A stretch of DNA of 64,000 nucleotides from Nocardia sp. NBC_01730 (GTDB lineage: Bacteria; Actinomycetota; Actinomycetes; Mycobacteriales; Mycobacteriaceae): positions 6,758,001 to 6,822,000 of the forward strand of contig NZ_CP109162.1 in the NCBI RefSeq assembly GCF_035920445.1. Direction: 5' to 3'. Under the pieces are notes generated by a model. It was not told where the DNA came from. It was given only the letters and a program-made list of their open reading frames with translations, and did no database searches. The position numbers and the translations under genes are program-made. Positions 1-7,265 of the stretch are shown here, piece after piece (the first letter of the stretch is position 1; the number at the start of each line of letters is the position of its first letter).

Positions 1-419
1 GTAAGTAGCCGCTGAGCGCGTGATCGGTGGCGGTCGAGAGCGCTGGAGGCATAGAACCGAGACCGAGACACAAGGCCGCCACACCGCCCCCTTCGATCGC
101 GTGACCACGCAGGTGTTTTGGAGTCGGTGCGGATCGGCCCCCATTTCGGCAGCGGCACTGACGAATTCGTCGAGTATCCACATCCCGGCCGGGCCGAAGG
201 GCTCACCCGACGCGAGTTCGCTTGGTTCTTGGTCACGAGATTACTGAAGGAGATGTGGACGAACGTCCTGGGCAATGCCGCTCACGCTGGTGTGCAGTCG
301 TGTCTGTCGACGCAACGCCAGCGATCGTGCCGAAGTGGGAGGCAAGCAGCGCACTCCTCGGCCGCATCTGGTGGTACCTGGCCAACAACCAACCTGGGCG
401 AGCACCAGCGTGCTCACCC
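1..419. other. no supportable gene; probably decayed element DNA
   Basis: Several overlapping short reading frames exist on both strands, but none shows a family signature, a convincing ribosome binding site or a clean frame. One plus-strand frame from about 118 reads plausibly for some 60 codons and then turns into low-complexity Ser/Arg/Pro sequence, as expected when a coding remnant runs out of frame. Together with the recombinase scar just downstream, the stretch is best read as leftover mobile-element DNA. Confidence 0.35.
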
Positions 420-545
420 GCCGTCCACACCGAAGCAGGATTCAACATCGGCAAAGCCTGCTACGGCTACCGCGCCAAACTCATCGCCCACCCCGTCCCG
501 GCCAAACGTGCCACGGGACAGAAGAAGACCCTGCTTGTGAGTGCG
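420..545 (+). pseudogene. serine recombinase fragment (decayed)
   Basis: In one plus-strand frame about 35 codons read HTEAGFNIGKACYGYRAK followed by HPVPAKRA and TGQKKTLL. This matches from memory the start of the Recombinase domain of large serine recombinases of actinobacteria, where a phrase like FNIGKAPYGY precedes a Lys/Pro-rich stretch. No catalytic resolvase domain precedes it and no zinc-ribbon region follows it; the flanking sequence in the same frame is not recognisable. It is therefore a scar of a recombinase gene rather than an active one. Its position on the 3' side of a tRNA-Arg gene suits a former integrated element, although no duplicated tRNA 3' end was seen in the window. 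Confidence 0.5.
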
Positions 546-698
546 CATCAAGTGGTGATCGAACACGCGGCTATGTCATGAATGACGCAACCCCCGGTCG
601 AATAGACCGGCGCTGACCGCAGTCGCCATCGTCGGCGGATCGGCTCTCGTCTGCGCGCATGCCCGAGTTGGAGTGTGATCTGATCGAGAATCTTGCGC

Positions 699-857
699 GT
701 GGCTGCGAGCAACGAGAGCGATCCCGTCGACTCGGTGATATCCGAGTCGGACGTGCCGATGAGCCAGGTCTCGATGGGCGACCGGGGCGGAGGTGGCGAC
801 CATGCATCAGCCGGATCGGACGGAGTCCGGTCGGGATACCTGTCCAACCGTGTGTGA
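699..857 (+). CDS. possible 52-aa hypothetical protein
   Basis: A GTG-initiated frame of 52 codons with largely G/C third positions, rich in Ser, Asp and Gly, overlaps the start of the next small ORF by 56 bases in another frame. There is no strong ribosome binding site and no recognised family. It may be a remnant of the same decayed region as the recombinase scar. Reported at low confidence because its codon composition is better than that of its surroundings. Confidence 0.2.
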   Translation: MAASNESDPVDSVISESDVPMSQVSMGDRGGGGDHASAGSDGVRSGYLSNRV

Positions 858-960
858 CGGGTTGACGGCGTCCTTCGAGGTTCGATACGTCGGTGGTGCG
901 GAAGGAGAGCGCATCGCTGCCGCGCAGGCGAAGGCGCTTGCCGCGCTGTTGAAATGGTAG
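802..960 (+). CDS. 52-aa hypothetical protein with strong RBS
   Basis: The ATG is preceded by GGAGGT with 8-base spacing, one of the best Shine-Dalgarno sequences in the window. The frame ends at TAG (958-960). The product has two Cys near the centre (residues 14 and 18), a central FEVRYVGG segment, and a C-terminal amphipathic helix rich in Ala (ERIAAAQAKALAALLKW). Third codon positions are mostly G or C. No family was recognised and there is no signal peptide or membrane segment. It sits alone between the recombinase scar and tRNA-Arg, so it could be cargo of a former element or a short chromosomal gene. The call rests on the RBS and codon use only. Confidence 0.45.
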   Translation: MHQPDRTESGRDTCPTVCDGLTASFEVRYVGGAEGERIAAAQAKALAALLKW

Positions 961-1108
961 GCGGGTTGCTCCGAAGTCGGCCGGTCCTGAATTCCGGCGA
1001 GTTGCCGGCCCGGTTGCCCATGTTTTGTGTTTCCTAGGGGGCTCGCACCAGGGTAACCGTTTGACCTGCACATTTCGGTTTTGGCTATCCGGAAGCGATG
1101 CACGGATC

Positions 1109-1144
1109 AGAAAAACCTGCTGTCCTGCGGAAACGCGTCGCAGG
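1109..1144 (-). terminator. terminator after tRNA-Arg
   Basis: Reading the minus strand just past the tRNA 3' end, CCTGCG (1139-1144) and CGCAGG (1124-1129) can pair around a 9-base loop. A run of five T residues (A on the plus strand, 1111-1115) follows a few bases later. This is a reasonable intrinsic terminator for the tRNA transcript. Confidence 0.5.
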
Positions 1145-1148
1145 TTTG

Positions 1149-1221
1149 TGCCCTCGGCAGGATTCGAACCTGCGACACCCGCTTTAGGAGAGCGGTGCTC
1201 TATCCCCTGAGCTACGAAGGC
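1149..1221 (-). tRNA. tRNA-Arg (anticodon CCT)
   Basis: The minus strand folds as a complete 73-base cloverleaf. The acceptor stem GCCTTCG pairs with CGAGGGC through one G-T pair. The D arm carries GCTCAGGGGATAGAGC, the anticodon stem-loop has CCT (plus-strand agg at 1186-1188), and the T arm contains GGTTCGAATCC. The discriminator base is A and CCA is not encoded. It decodes AGG arginine codons, which are rare in this GC-rich genome. tRNA genes of this kind are frequent integration sites, and the recombinase scar lies on its 3' side. Confidence 0.95.
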
Positions 1222-1339
1222 TGGTCGTGGTGGGCGTTGCGCCTACCGGGGACGTGCGCAGTCTACCGGGTCGAGGGCTGGGAGACCGCATCGCTTTCCA
1301 GTGCCGTCGAAAGTGGCAGTTCCTGGGCGTGCCGACGAG

Positions 1340-2131
1340 TCAGAACCCGCCGTCGAAGCCGCCGCCGCCGTCGAAGCCGCCGCTGTCGTATCCGCCGCTG
1401 TCATAGCCACCGGAGTAGTCACTACCTTGGTCATACCCCGTGTCTGATCCGCCGCCGCCGTCGGCCGCTAGCCCGTCCTGGTACCCCTCCCCGTATCCGC
1501 TCTCGAACCCTTGCGCGTCATATCCCACTCCGGACATCCCGGAGAACAGTGACGTGAACAGTAGCGCGGAGCCGAGGCCCCAGGCGCCGCCGACCAGGGC
1601 CGGCTTCCACCAGGGCTCGGAGTACCAGCCCGCGGGAACCGGTCGTCCGGCGACTCGGCCGCCGGGATAGTAGTTCGGCGTCGCCGACGAGGGCTCGGGT
1701 GCGGCCGCGATCTTCCTGCCCTCGTACTGGACGACTCGCTTCTCGCTGACCTGCCCTGCGGTGTCCTGCCCGTCGAGCGCCGCGACCGCGGGACCCGGGT
1801 CCATGCCCATGGCGGTGCGTGCGGCTCTGATGTAGTAAAGACCTTCCAGCGCGGTCTGTTTCGCCAGCCGCGCCTGGGTGGGGGTGCGGGCCTGGTCGAG
1901 TTGCGATCCCGCCGCGAGATGTCGTTCGGACCCGTCGGCCAACGCCTGCACGGCCGCGTCGTTGCTCCCGCTGAGGGTGTAGACCTGGCCGCCGAGCCGC
2001 TCGTTCACCTGCCGTGCGTCGGCGAGCGCGTCGGCGAGTTCGGTCGCCGCGCGCTGTTTGCTCCGCTGCGCCTGCCACGCCAGCAAGGCGGCAAGCATCA
2101 CGATCACGACGACCATCAGTAGCCACAACAC
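1340..2131 (-). CDS. membrane-anchored protein with Gly/Tyr/Asp-rich tail
   Basis: 263 residues from a GTG at 2131. This start is preferred because AAGAGG lies six bases upstream; the same frame stays open further upstream but only as a shadow of the monooxygenase gene. The N-terminus is a membrane helix (LWLLMVVVIVMLAALLAW), followed by an Ala/Gln-rich predicted coiled region of about 100 residues, then a second hydrophobic segment (ALVGGAWGLGSALLF). The last 60 residues are a low-complexity tail of repeated GGYDSGG-like units with Asp, Tyr and Gly, ending in FDGGF. Such proteins are often annotated as DUF1542- or TPM-like, but I see no enzyme motif. It lies 80 bp downstream of the monooxygenase on the same strand and could be co-transcribed with it. 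Confidence 0.72.
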   Translation of the reverse strand: MLWLLMVVVIVMLAALLAWQAQRSKQRAATELADALADARQVNERLGGQVYTLSGSNDAAVQALADGSERHLAAGSQLDQARTPTQARLAKQTALEGLYYIRAARTAMGMDPGPAVAALDGQDTAGQVSEKRVVQYEGRKIAAAPEPSSATPNYYPGGRVAGRPVPAGWYSEPWWKPALVGGAWGLGSALLFTSLFSGMSGVGYDAQGFESGYGEGYQDGLAADGGGGSDTGYDQGSDYSGGYDSGGYDSGGFDGGGGFDGGF

Positions 2132-2211
2132 CGTGTACCTCTTCCGTTGCCTCGACCCCGGACAATGCCAGTTTACTGTCGGCTTGCTGAGGCGGGGCTG
2201 AGTGCGGAAGG

Positions 2212-3675
2212 CTAGGGCGCCGCGGCTGTCTCGTCGTAGTCGGTGGGGTCGAAAGTCCTTGTCTTCCAGCGGTACAACACGGTGGCGCCGGGCCAGTTGT
2301 TCGTGATCCGTCCCGCCGCGTTCCGGTACCAGCTGGAGCAGAAGTTCCACGGCGTATCTCTCAGCCGCTTCTGCAGCCAGTCGTCCCAGCGCTGCTCGGT
2401 GGCGGCGCGGGCGGTGAGATAGCGCCCGGGCCGGTCGGTGAGGTACCGCGCCACCTGGCGAATGTAGCGGGCCTGCGATTCGAGCATGTAGATGATCGAG
2501 CCGGAGCCGACGTTGGTGTTCGGGCCGTACATCATGAACAGGTTCGGGAAGTGCGGCACGGAAAGGCCGAGGTAGGCGCGCGCGCCCGCGTTGCCCCAGA
2601 CGTCGGCCAGCTTGCGCCCGCCGAGACCGTAGATGTTCATCGGTGCCAGGAACTCGGTGCCCTTGAATCCGGTGCCGTAGATGATGACGTCCACCTCGTG
2701 CTCGACGCCGTCGGCGGTGCGGATTCCGGTCGGCGTGATCGCCTCGATCGCGGTGGTCTCCACGGTGACGTTCGGCTGCGCCAGCGCGGGGAGATATTCG
2801 TTGGAGAACAGGCCGCGTTTGCAGCCGGCTGCGTAGTCGGGCGTCAGCTTCGCGCGCAGTTCGGCGTCGGGCACCTGTGCGGCGCGGTGCCGGTCGGCCA
2901 GTGCGATGACGGGGGTCTTCACCGCAGGGATGTCGGTGAGCGCCAGCGCCATCACCTCGAAGAAGGACCAGATCGCGAAGCGCTCGGCGAGGCGGCTGGG
3001 CGGGAAGTGCTTGAACAGCGCATGGTGCACGGCGTTGTACTCGATGTCGGCCTTGGGTAGCACCCAGGCCGCCGAACGCTGGAACAGCGTGAGATGCGCG
3101 ACCTTCGGCTGGATGCGCGGGATGTACTGGATCGCGCTGGCTCCGGTCCCGATGCAGGCGACGCGTGTTCCGGTGAGGTCGACCTCGTGGTTCCACTCGG
3201 CGGAGTGGAAGGCGGGACCGGTGAAGGTGTCGATCCCCGGGATGTTCGGCAGGGCAGGACGCGACAGCTGCCCGACCGCCGGGATGAGGATGTCGGCGGT
3301 GAGCCGCGACCCGTCGGCCGTTTCGACGGTCCACCGGCCGGTCCGCTCGTCGAACTCCGCGTCGGTCACCTCGGTGCCGAAGCGGATGAACCGCTCCAGG
3401 CCGTGCTTCGCGGCGACGCCGCGCATATACGCCTGGATGTCGCGCTGTTCGGAGAAACGCCGTGGCCAGTCCGACTTCGGTTCGTAGGACCAGGAGTACA
3501 ACGGCGACGGCACGTCACACGCCGCGCCGGGGTAGGTGTTCTCGCGCCATACGCCGCCGAGATCCTCGGCGCGTTCCAGGATGGTGAACGTGTCCAGTCC
3601 GGCCCGCCGCAGCTCCAGTGCCATGCCGAGCCCGCCGAAACCGGCTCCGATGATGATGATGGACGGCGTTGTCAT
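2212..3675 (-). CDS. flavin-containing monooxygenase, Baeyer-Villiger type
   Basis: 487 residues. The N-terminal FAD-binding Rossmann motif is GAGFGG (residues 10-15). The Baeyer-Villiger fingerprint FxGxxxHxxxW is present exactly as FTGPAFHSAEW near residues 148-158. A second dinucleotide-binding motif, GTGASA, follows about 15 residues later and would bind NADPH. The length fits type I Baeyer-Villiger monooxygenases. These enzymes insert oxygen next to ketone carbonyls or oxidise S or N atoms using FAD and NADPH in the cytosol; the substrate cannot be read from sequence. The ATG at 3675 has a short GAGG two bases upstream. An acyl-CoA dehydrogenase ends 81 bp upstream on the same strand, suggesting a catabolic or lipid-modifying operon. 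Confidence 0.92.
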   Translation of the reverse strand: MTTPSIIIIGAGFGGLGMALELRRAGLDTFTILERAEDLGGVWRENTYPGAACDVPSPLYSWSYEPKSDWPRRFSEQRDIQAYMRGVAAKHGLERFIRFGTEVTDAEFDERTGRWTVETADGSRLTADILIPAVGQLSRPALPNIPGIDTFTGPAFHSAEWNHEVDLTGTRVACIGTGASAIQYIPRIQPKVAHLTLFQRSAAWVLPKADIEYNAVHHALFKHFPPSRLAERFAIWSFFEVMALALTDIPAVKTPVIALADRHRAAQVPDAELRAKLTPDYAAGCKRGLFSNEYLPALAQPNVTVETTAIEAITPTGIRTADGVEHEVDVIIYGTGFKGTEFLAPMNIYGLGGRKLADVWGNAGARAYLGLSVPHFPNLFMMYGPNTNVGSGSIIYMLESQARYIRQVARYLTDRPGRYLTARAATEQRWDDWLQKRLRDTPWNFCSSWYRNAAGRITNNWPGATVLYRWKTRTFDPTDYDETAAAP

Positions 3676-3756
3676 GCCTCGAGCGTAAGACGCGAACCCG
3701 CAGGTCCGAAGACATCCGCGGTCAGGAAATCGGTATTTTCGGCCACTTGCGGGTTA

Positions 3757-4899
3757 TCAGTTCTCGGCGAGCTGACGGGCGATGACCAGGCGTTGGATCT
3801 GGTTGGTCCCTTCGAATATCTGCATCACCTTGGCTTCGCGCATGTAGCGCTCGACGGAGAAGTCCTGGGTGTAGCCGTAGCCACCAAACACCTGGACCGC
3901 GTCGGTGGTGACCTTCATCGCGGCGTCGGTGGCGACGAGTTTGGCCACGCTGGCTTGGCGGGAGTATGGCAGGCGCATGTCACGACGCCGTGCGGCGTCG
4001 ATATACGTGGCGCGTGCGGAGTCGACGGCGGCGGCCATGTCGGCGAGTACGAAGCCGAGGCCCTGGTGGTCGATGATGTGGCGGCCGAACGCCTCGCGTT
4101 CCTTGGCGTAGGCGACGGCCTCGTTCAGGGCGCGTTGCGCCAGACCGGTGGCGACCGCGGCGATGCCGAGTCGGCCGGAGTCCAAGGCGCTGAACGCGAT
4201 CGAAAGTCCCTGTCCTTCGTCGCCGATCAAGCGTTCGGCGGGCAGGAACGCGTCGTCGTAGGCGGCGGTGGTGGTCGGCACGGCACGCAGGCCCATCTTC
4301 TCCTCAGGCTTGCCGAAGCTCAGTCCATCGGCGTCCCGTGGGACCAGGAAGCAGGAGACGCCGCGCGAGCCTTCACCGGTGCGGGCGAACAGGGTGTAGA
4401 AATCGGCGCGGCCGCCGTTGGTGATCCAGGCTTTGGCGCCGTTGATTCGGAAACCGCCCTCGACGCGAGTCGCCCGACAGCGCAGCGCGGCCGCGTCCGA
4501 TCCGGCGTGTGGCTCGGAAAGGCTGTAAGCGCCGATGGTCTCGCCGGAGAGCATCCCGGGCAGCCAGCGCTGCTTCTGCTCGTCGGTACCGAAAGTGAAC
4601 AGCGGATGGCACGACAGGCTGTGCACGCTGACCGCGACCGCGACGGCGGCCCAGCGGGCGGCCAGTTCCTCGAGCACCTGGAGGTACACCTCGTAGGGCT
4701 GGTCGCCGCCGCCGAACTCTTCCGGGTACGGCAGGCTGAGCAGCCCGGCCGCGCCGAGCGCGGGGAAGACGCCGTCGGGGAAAGTCCCGGTCTTCTCGCA
4801 GTCGACCACCCGCGGTTCCAGCACCTTGTCGGCAATGTCGCGGGTCAGTTCGAGCAGATCCCTGGCCTCGGGGGTGGGCAGCATTCGGTCCACTGGCAT
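3757..4899 (-). CDS. acyl-CoA dehydrogenase
   Basis: 380 residues from ATG 4899, chosen because CGGAG lies 8 bases upstream and because this gives the usual family length; the frame stays open upstream but reads as Arg-rich non-coding sequence. Family signatures are clear: YSLSEPHAGSDAAA in the middle domain and FGGYGYTQDFSVERYMREAK near the C-terminus. The catalytic base is likely Glu363 in IFEGTNQIQR, the position used by short-chain and branched-chain enzymes. It is an FAD enzyme making the alpha-beta double bond in an acyl-CoA. The exact chain-length preference is not visible. It is probably first in a minus-strand unit with the monooxygenase and membrane protein, and is divergent from the metal-sensor operon. 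Confidence 0.93.
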   Translation of the reverse strand: MPVDRMLPTPEARDLLELTRDIADKVLEPRVVDCEKTGTFPDGVFPALGAAGLLSLPYPEEFGGGDQPYEVYLQVLEELAARWAAVAVAVSVHSLSCHPLFTFGTDEQKQRWLPGMLSGETIGAYSLSEPHAGSDAAALRCRATRVEGGFRINGAKAWITNGGRADFYTLFARTGEGSRGVSCFLVPRDADGLSFGKPEEKMGLRAVPTTTAAYDDAFLPAERLIGDEGQGLSIAFSALDSGRLGIAAVATGLAQRALNEAVAYAKEREAFGRHIIDHQGLGFVLADMAAAVDSARATYIDAARRRDMRLPYSRQASVAKLVATDAAMKVTTDAVQVFGGYGYTQDFSVERYMREAKVMQIFEGTNQIQRLVIARQLAEN

Positions 4900-5327
4900 G
4901 TCGTCTACTCCGGCGGTCACTCGGTGCGTTGTCTCGTGACTCACAGTAACCGCGGCCTTGCCGGAGCCTGCCTTCCTCCGGCTCAGCGGTCCACGCCGGG
5001 CATGCGGCCGCGTTGCCGGGCGCTCGGCGGCTGGATCTGCACGTGCAGCTGTGTGCACAGCATGTGCGTGACTTCGATGTGACGCTCTAGGTTTCGCGCT
5101 GGTCACCGCGCCGCCGCCTAAGGAGATCCGAAACCGCACCTGAGCCTGTGCGATCAGGTTTGTCTCATTCGGGTGATATCGGTTCACTCGACTGGCGCAC
5201 AAGCGCCACACTCGACTAAGACAGAAAGCTGTTCGGATCCGGGGGCGACCGGTGTGTCGGCGGCAACGCAGGGGGCGCCGCCGCCACACCGGCCCGGGAA
5301 TGCTGGTGTCCGACGCGCTTCCTGCCC
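4900..5327. other. divergent intergenic region with small hairpin
   Basis: This 428-bp stretch separates the acyl-CoA dehydrogenase from the divergent metal-sensor gene and shows no supportable ORF. It must hold the promoter of the minus-strand unit, but no consensus was identified. One hairpin is notable: TGGCGC (5193-5198) and GCGCCA (5203-5208) around an ACAA loop, itself flanked by two direct copies of CTCGACT. Its role is unknown; it could be an operator. Confidence 0.4.
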
Positions 5328-5353
5328 TATTATCTGCGTATGAATGCAGATAA
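5328..5353 (+). promoter_or_regulatory. predicted -10 box and operator over a leaderless start
   Basis: TTATCTGC (5330-5337) and GCAGATAA (5346-5353) form a perfect 8-bp inverted repeat with an 8-base spacer. The repeat spans a -10-like TATTAT (5328-5333), and the ATG of the repressor gene (5340-5342) lies in the spacer. No Shine-Dalgarno precedes the ATG, and it sits seven bases after the -10, so the transcript is probably leaderless. Repressor bound here would block RNA polymerase directly. Autoregulation by the adjacent ArsR-family protein is the natural inference. Confidence 0.65.
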
Positions 5354-5735
5354 CCAGGAAATGCGTCCTCTGCTCGCGGAAGACCAGGTCGGGCTGGTTG
5401 TCGAGGTATTCAGGATGCTGGCCGATCCCACCCGTGTGCAGGTGTTGTGGGCCCTGGTCGACCGCGAACTATCGGTGAACGACTTGGCCGGACAGGTCGG
5501 CAAGCCCGCATCCTCGGTGTCGCAGCATCTGGCGAAACTGCGGATGGCGCGGCTGGTGAATACCCGCCGATCGGGCACGACGATCTTCTACAGCCTGGAG
5601 AACGAGCATGTTCGGCAGCTGGTGATGGACGCGGTATACAACGCCGAGCACGCCGGGCCCGGTGTCCCGCCGCATCACCGCGGCGACGGCGCGGTCCACG
5701 AACTGCCTCGACGGGACGGGACGGATGCCCGATGA
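5340..5735 (+). CDS. kmtR: KmtR-like ArsR/SmtB nickel-cobalt sensing repressor
   Basis: 131 residues with a winged helix-turn-helix (DPTRVQVLWAL through KPASSVSQHLAKLRMARLVNTRR). The C-terminal part reads like Mycobacterium tuberculosis KmtR. The KmtR metal ligands recalled as His88, Glu101, His102, His110 and His111 correspond to His90, Glu103, His104, His112 and His113 here, a constant offset of two. KmtR senses Ni(II)/Co(II) and derepresses a cation diffusion facilitator gene. The next gene here is such an exporter, with its ATG overlapping this stop (ATGA at 5732-5735), so the two are translationally coupled. The start lies inside a palindromic operator and the message is likely leaderless. 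Assignment to KmtR rather than another SmtB-type sensor is strong by motif but from memory. Confidence 0.88.
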   Translation: MNADNQEMRPLLAEDQVGLVVEVFRMLADPTRVQVLWALVDRELSVNDLAGQVGKPASSVSQHLAKLRMARLVNTRRSGTTIFYSLENEHVRQLVMDAVYNAEHAGPGVPPHHRGDGAVHELPRRDGTDAR

Positions 5736-6844
5736 GCCACGCGAAACATGCTGCCGGAGCGGAAAGTCCGCGCGAAGCGGATGTGCACCTGCACGAACAC
5801 CACCTCGGCCACGCGCACCGGCACCGGCACCATGTGCATGCCGGACACCGCAACGCGCACCAGCAATCAAGAGGTCTGCGCGGCGTTCTGCGGGAGATCT
5901 TCGTTCCGCACAGCCACGATGCCGCCGACAGCGTGGACGACGCGCTGGAGACCAGCGCGATCGGCATCCGCGCGGTCAAGATCAGCCTGGTCGTCCTCGG
6001 GATCACCGCGTCGCTGCAACTGCTGGTCGTCGCCGCGTCCGGGTCGGTGGCGTTGGCGGCCGACACCATCCACAACTTCTCCGACGCGCTGACCGCCGTC
6101 CCGCTGTGGATCGCGTTCGCCCTTGGTCGCCGGGCCGCGACCCGGCGCTACACCTACGGATTCGGCAGGGCCGAGGACCTGGCGGGGCTGTTCGTCGTCG
6201 CCATGATCGCCCTCTCGGCGTTGACCGCCGGATATCAGGCGGTGCGCAGACTCATCGATCCGGTGCCGATCGAGCATCTGGGCTGGGTCGCCGCAGCGGG
6301 AGTGATCGGGTTCCTCGGCAACGAGACCGTCGCCCTCTACCGGATCAGGGTCGGGCGCCACATCGGCTCGGCCGCGCTGGTCGCCGATGGACTGCACGCG
6401 CGGACCGACGGGCTCACATCGCTGGCCGTGCTGCTCGGCGCGGGGGGAGTGGCGCTCGGCTTCCCGTTGGCCGACCCGATTGTGGGCCTGCTGATCACGG
6501 TCGCGATCCTCGCGGTACTGCGGACCGCGGCACGGGACGTGCTGCGCAGGCTGATGGACGCGGTCGAGCCCGGATTGATCAGCGTGGCCGAACGGGCGCT
6601 CGCGGCCGAGCCGGACGTCCAGGGCGTGCGCAGCCTGCGCATGCGCTGGATCGGGCATCGCCTGCACGCCGACGTCGAACTCGACGTCGCACCGACGATC
6701 ACGCTGGCGGACGCCCATCGGGTCGCGCACGACGCCGAGCACACGCTCACCCACGTCGTGCCGAAACTGAATACCGCCGTGGTCCACGCGTATCCGGCGC
6801 ACAGCGGGGCGGACCGGACCGCTCCGACCGGGCAGCCGAGCTGA
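5732..6844 (+). CDS. His-rich cation diffusion facilitator (metal exporter)
   Basis: 370 residues from the ATG that overlaps the repressor stop codon; the frame is open upstream but only as a shadow. The N-terminus has a His cluster (residues 19-43 hold about a dozen His), then six membrane segments. The two HxxxD metal-site motifs of CDF transporters are visible as HNFSD in TM2 and HARTD in TM5. A cytosolic C-terminal domain with HRLHADVELDV follows, typical of the family dimer domain. CDF proteins export divalent metals by proton antiport at the plasma membrane. The KmtR-like partner suggests Ni(II) or Co(II), though the HD/HD site is also found in zinc exporters. It resembles the KmtR-regulated cdf of M. 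tuberculosis, here fused into one operon with its sensor. Confidence 0.92.
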   Translation: MSHAKHAAGAESPREADVHLHEHHLGHAHRHRHHVHAGHRNAHQQSRGLRGVLREIFVPHSHDAADSVDDALETSAIGIRAVKISLVVLGITASLQLLVVAASGSVALAADTIHNFSDALTAVPLWIAFALGRRAATRRYTYGFGRAEDLAGLFVVAMIALSALTAGYQAVRRLIDPVPIEHLGWVAAAGVIGFLGNETVALYRIRVGRHIGSAALVADGLHARTDGLTSLAVLLGAGGVALGFPLADPIVGLLITVAILAVLRTAARDVLRRLMDAVEPGLISVAERALAAEPDVQGVRSLRMRWIGHRLHADVELDVAPTITLADAHRVAHDAEHTLTHVVPKLNTAVVHAYPAHSGADRTAPTGQPS

Positions 6845-6965
6845 CCAGCGGAGACTGATGGCGATCGCACGTCCGGCCGGATTCCAGCTAGGCCTTGCCC
6901 GCCGCGCCCTACTGTTGGGTAGCATCGCCGATGTGATGTGGCTCATGGTCAGTGCGTGCTAAAGC

Positions 6966-7235
6966 ATGCCGGCGCGCGTACCGAACCTGTCCACGCTTCC
7001 CGACCTGGTCCGATGGAGCCACGTGCCCGAGCATCTCAGCTCGGGTACCCGGTGTGCCTTCGTACCTCTCGGCGTCACCGACGATGTGGCCTGGGACGAC
7101 CCCGAGCGCGCGCTGTGCGCCGTGCTCACCAGCGGTACACCGATTCGGTACCCCGAGGTGATGCGCTGGGTCGGGTTGCCCTACGGGATCACGTCGGAGA
7201 CGCCGAAGGTTGCCGACACCGACTTGGCTTTCTGA
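6966..7235 (+). CDS. hypothetical protein, 89 aa
   Basis: The frame runs from the first ATG after an in-frame TAA (6960-6962) to TGA at 7233-7235. Third codon positions are strongly G/C, supporting real coding, but no RBS is evident. The product is mixed in character, with no signal, no membrane helix and no motif I recognise; its C-terminal half reads RYPEVMRWVGLPYGITSE. It could be the surviving 3' part of a larger gene. It is followed after 30 bp by the acyl-CoA ligase and may be co-transcribed with it. The 121 bp between the metal exporter and this ORF show nothing recognisable. Confidence 0.4.
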   Translation: MPARVPNLSTLPDLVRWSHVPEHLSSGTRCAFVPLGVTDDVAWDDPERALCAVLTSGTPIRYPEVMRWVGLPYGITSETPKVADTDLAF

Positions 7236-7265
7236 GGGGAAGTCACTGAAGAAAAAGGAGTTCCG

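Noticed and set aside
118..540. A 140-codon plus-strand ORF near the left edge
   Set aside because: The second half is low-complexity Ser/Thr/Pro/Arg, overlaps the recombinase scar in another frame and has no RBS.
1340..3334. A 664-codon minus-strand frame joining the Gly-rich membrane protein to upstream sequence
   Set aside because: Its N-terminal 400 codons are a shadow of the monooxygenase gene in another frame (Arg/His/Pro-rich). The RBS at 2137-2142 and the membrane helix place the true start at 2131.
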